A stretch of DNA of 20,070 nt from positions 1 to 20,070 of the forward strand of contig ASPC01000025.1 of assembly GCA_000405345.1 (NCBI GenBank), given 5' to 3'. The translations under genes and the position numbers were made by a program. The notes under the pieces are model-generated. The model worked only from the letters and a program-made list of their open reading frames with translations. It was not told where the DNA came from and made no database searches. Below are positions 19,985-20,070 of the stretch, in pieces. The stretch is from Atribacteria bacterium SCGC AAA255-N14. Lineage in GTDB: Bacteria > Atribacterota > JS1 > SB-45 > 34-128. Numbering within the stretch: the first letter of the stretch is position 1; the number at the start of each line of letters is the position of its first letter.

Positions 19985-20070
19985 TTATGGGATAATCAGG
20001 AAAGAAGAATAGTATCTGTTGAAGCGACTAAAAAAGAGGGTAAAAACTGGATTGCTCTGTGCCCTTTTCA
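19976..20070. repeat. Inverted repeat, right arm at window end (95 bp)
   Basis: A perfect inverted copy of 18978-19072 that begins at the start of the 157-aa gene and is cut by the window end. On the plus strand it reads RIVSVEATKKEGKNWIALCP, the same zinc-finger segment as the primase. It is either a real second primase start in the other orientation, or an assembly or amplification artefact at a contig edge. Confidence 0.85.

Overview
The window looks like a low-GC anaerobic bacterium, perhaps Clostridia-like or an Atribacterota-type diderm. The support is AT-rich intergenic DNA, strong AGGAGG ribosome binding sites, several cyclic-di-GMP-I (GEMM-I) riboswitches, a group II intron, a DUF4382 lipoprotein and a PilX-like pseudopilin. 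A partial lnt-type acyltransferase would suit a diderm. The taxon cannot be fixed from sequence alone. The right end finishes inside an inverted copy of upstream sequence, so the window probably ends at a contig edge.

Layout. 1-1210: 3' part of a GC-richer apolipoprotein N-acyltransferase-like gene and a terminator. 1285-14540: a run of mostly single-gene transcription units, all on the plus strand: a DUF378 membrane protein; a SnoaL/DUF4440 protein followed by a DUF2330 fragment; a secreted MORN-repeat protein; a PilX-like pseudopilin with a small membrane protein; and a DUF4382/carboxypeptidase-regulatory-like lipoprotein. Four of these units have a c-di-GMP-I riboswitch in the leader. Each unit is preceded by a repeat that contains a strong terminator hairpin. 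A degenerate group II intron (7608-8245) and an IS (9126-10768) have inserted into the run. The IS separates riboswitch 3 from the pseudopilin gene.

14633-20070: a mobile element read on the minus strand. It holds a large serine recombinase, a small HTH protein, a CHC2/Toprim primase-helicase with no ordinary start codon, a 59-aa protein and a 157-aa protein. A 95-bp perfect inverted repeat closes the window.

The main observation is that the repeats between the plus-strand units match the 3' end and downstream flank of this serine recombinase gene, and all lie in the recombinase's own orientation. Two peptide reading frames are still visible in several copies. The locus therefore looks like an integration hotspot in which recombinase tails, insulating terminators, c-di-GMP riboswitches and single cargo genes alternate, somewhat like a cassette array. 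Cassette mobility is inference; the repeats, riboswitches and orientation are seen directly.
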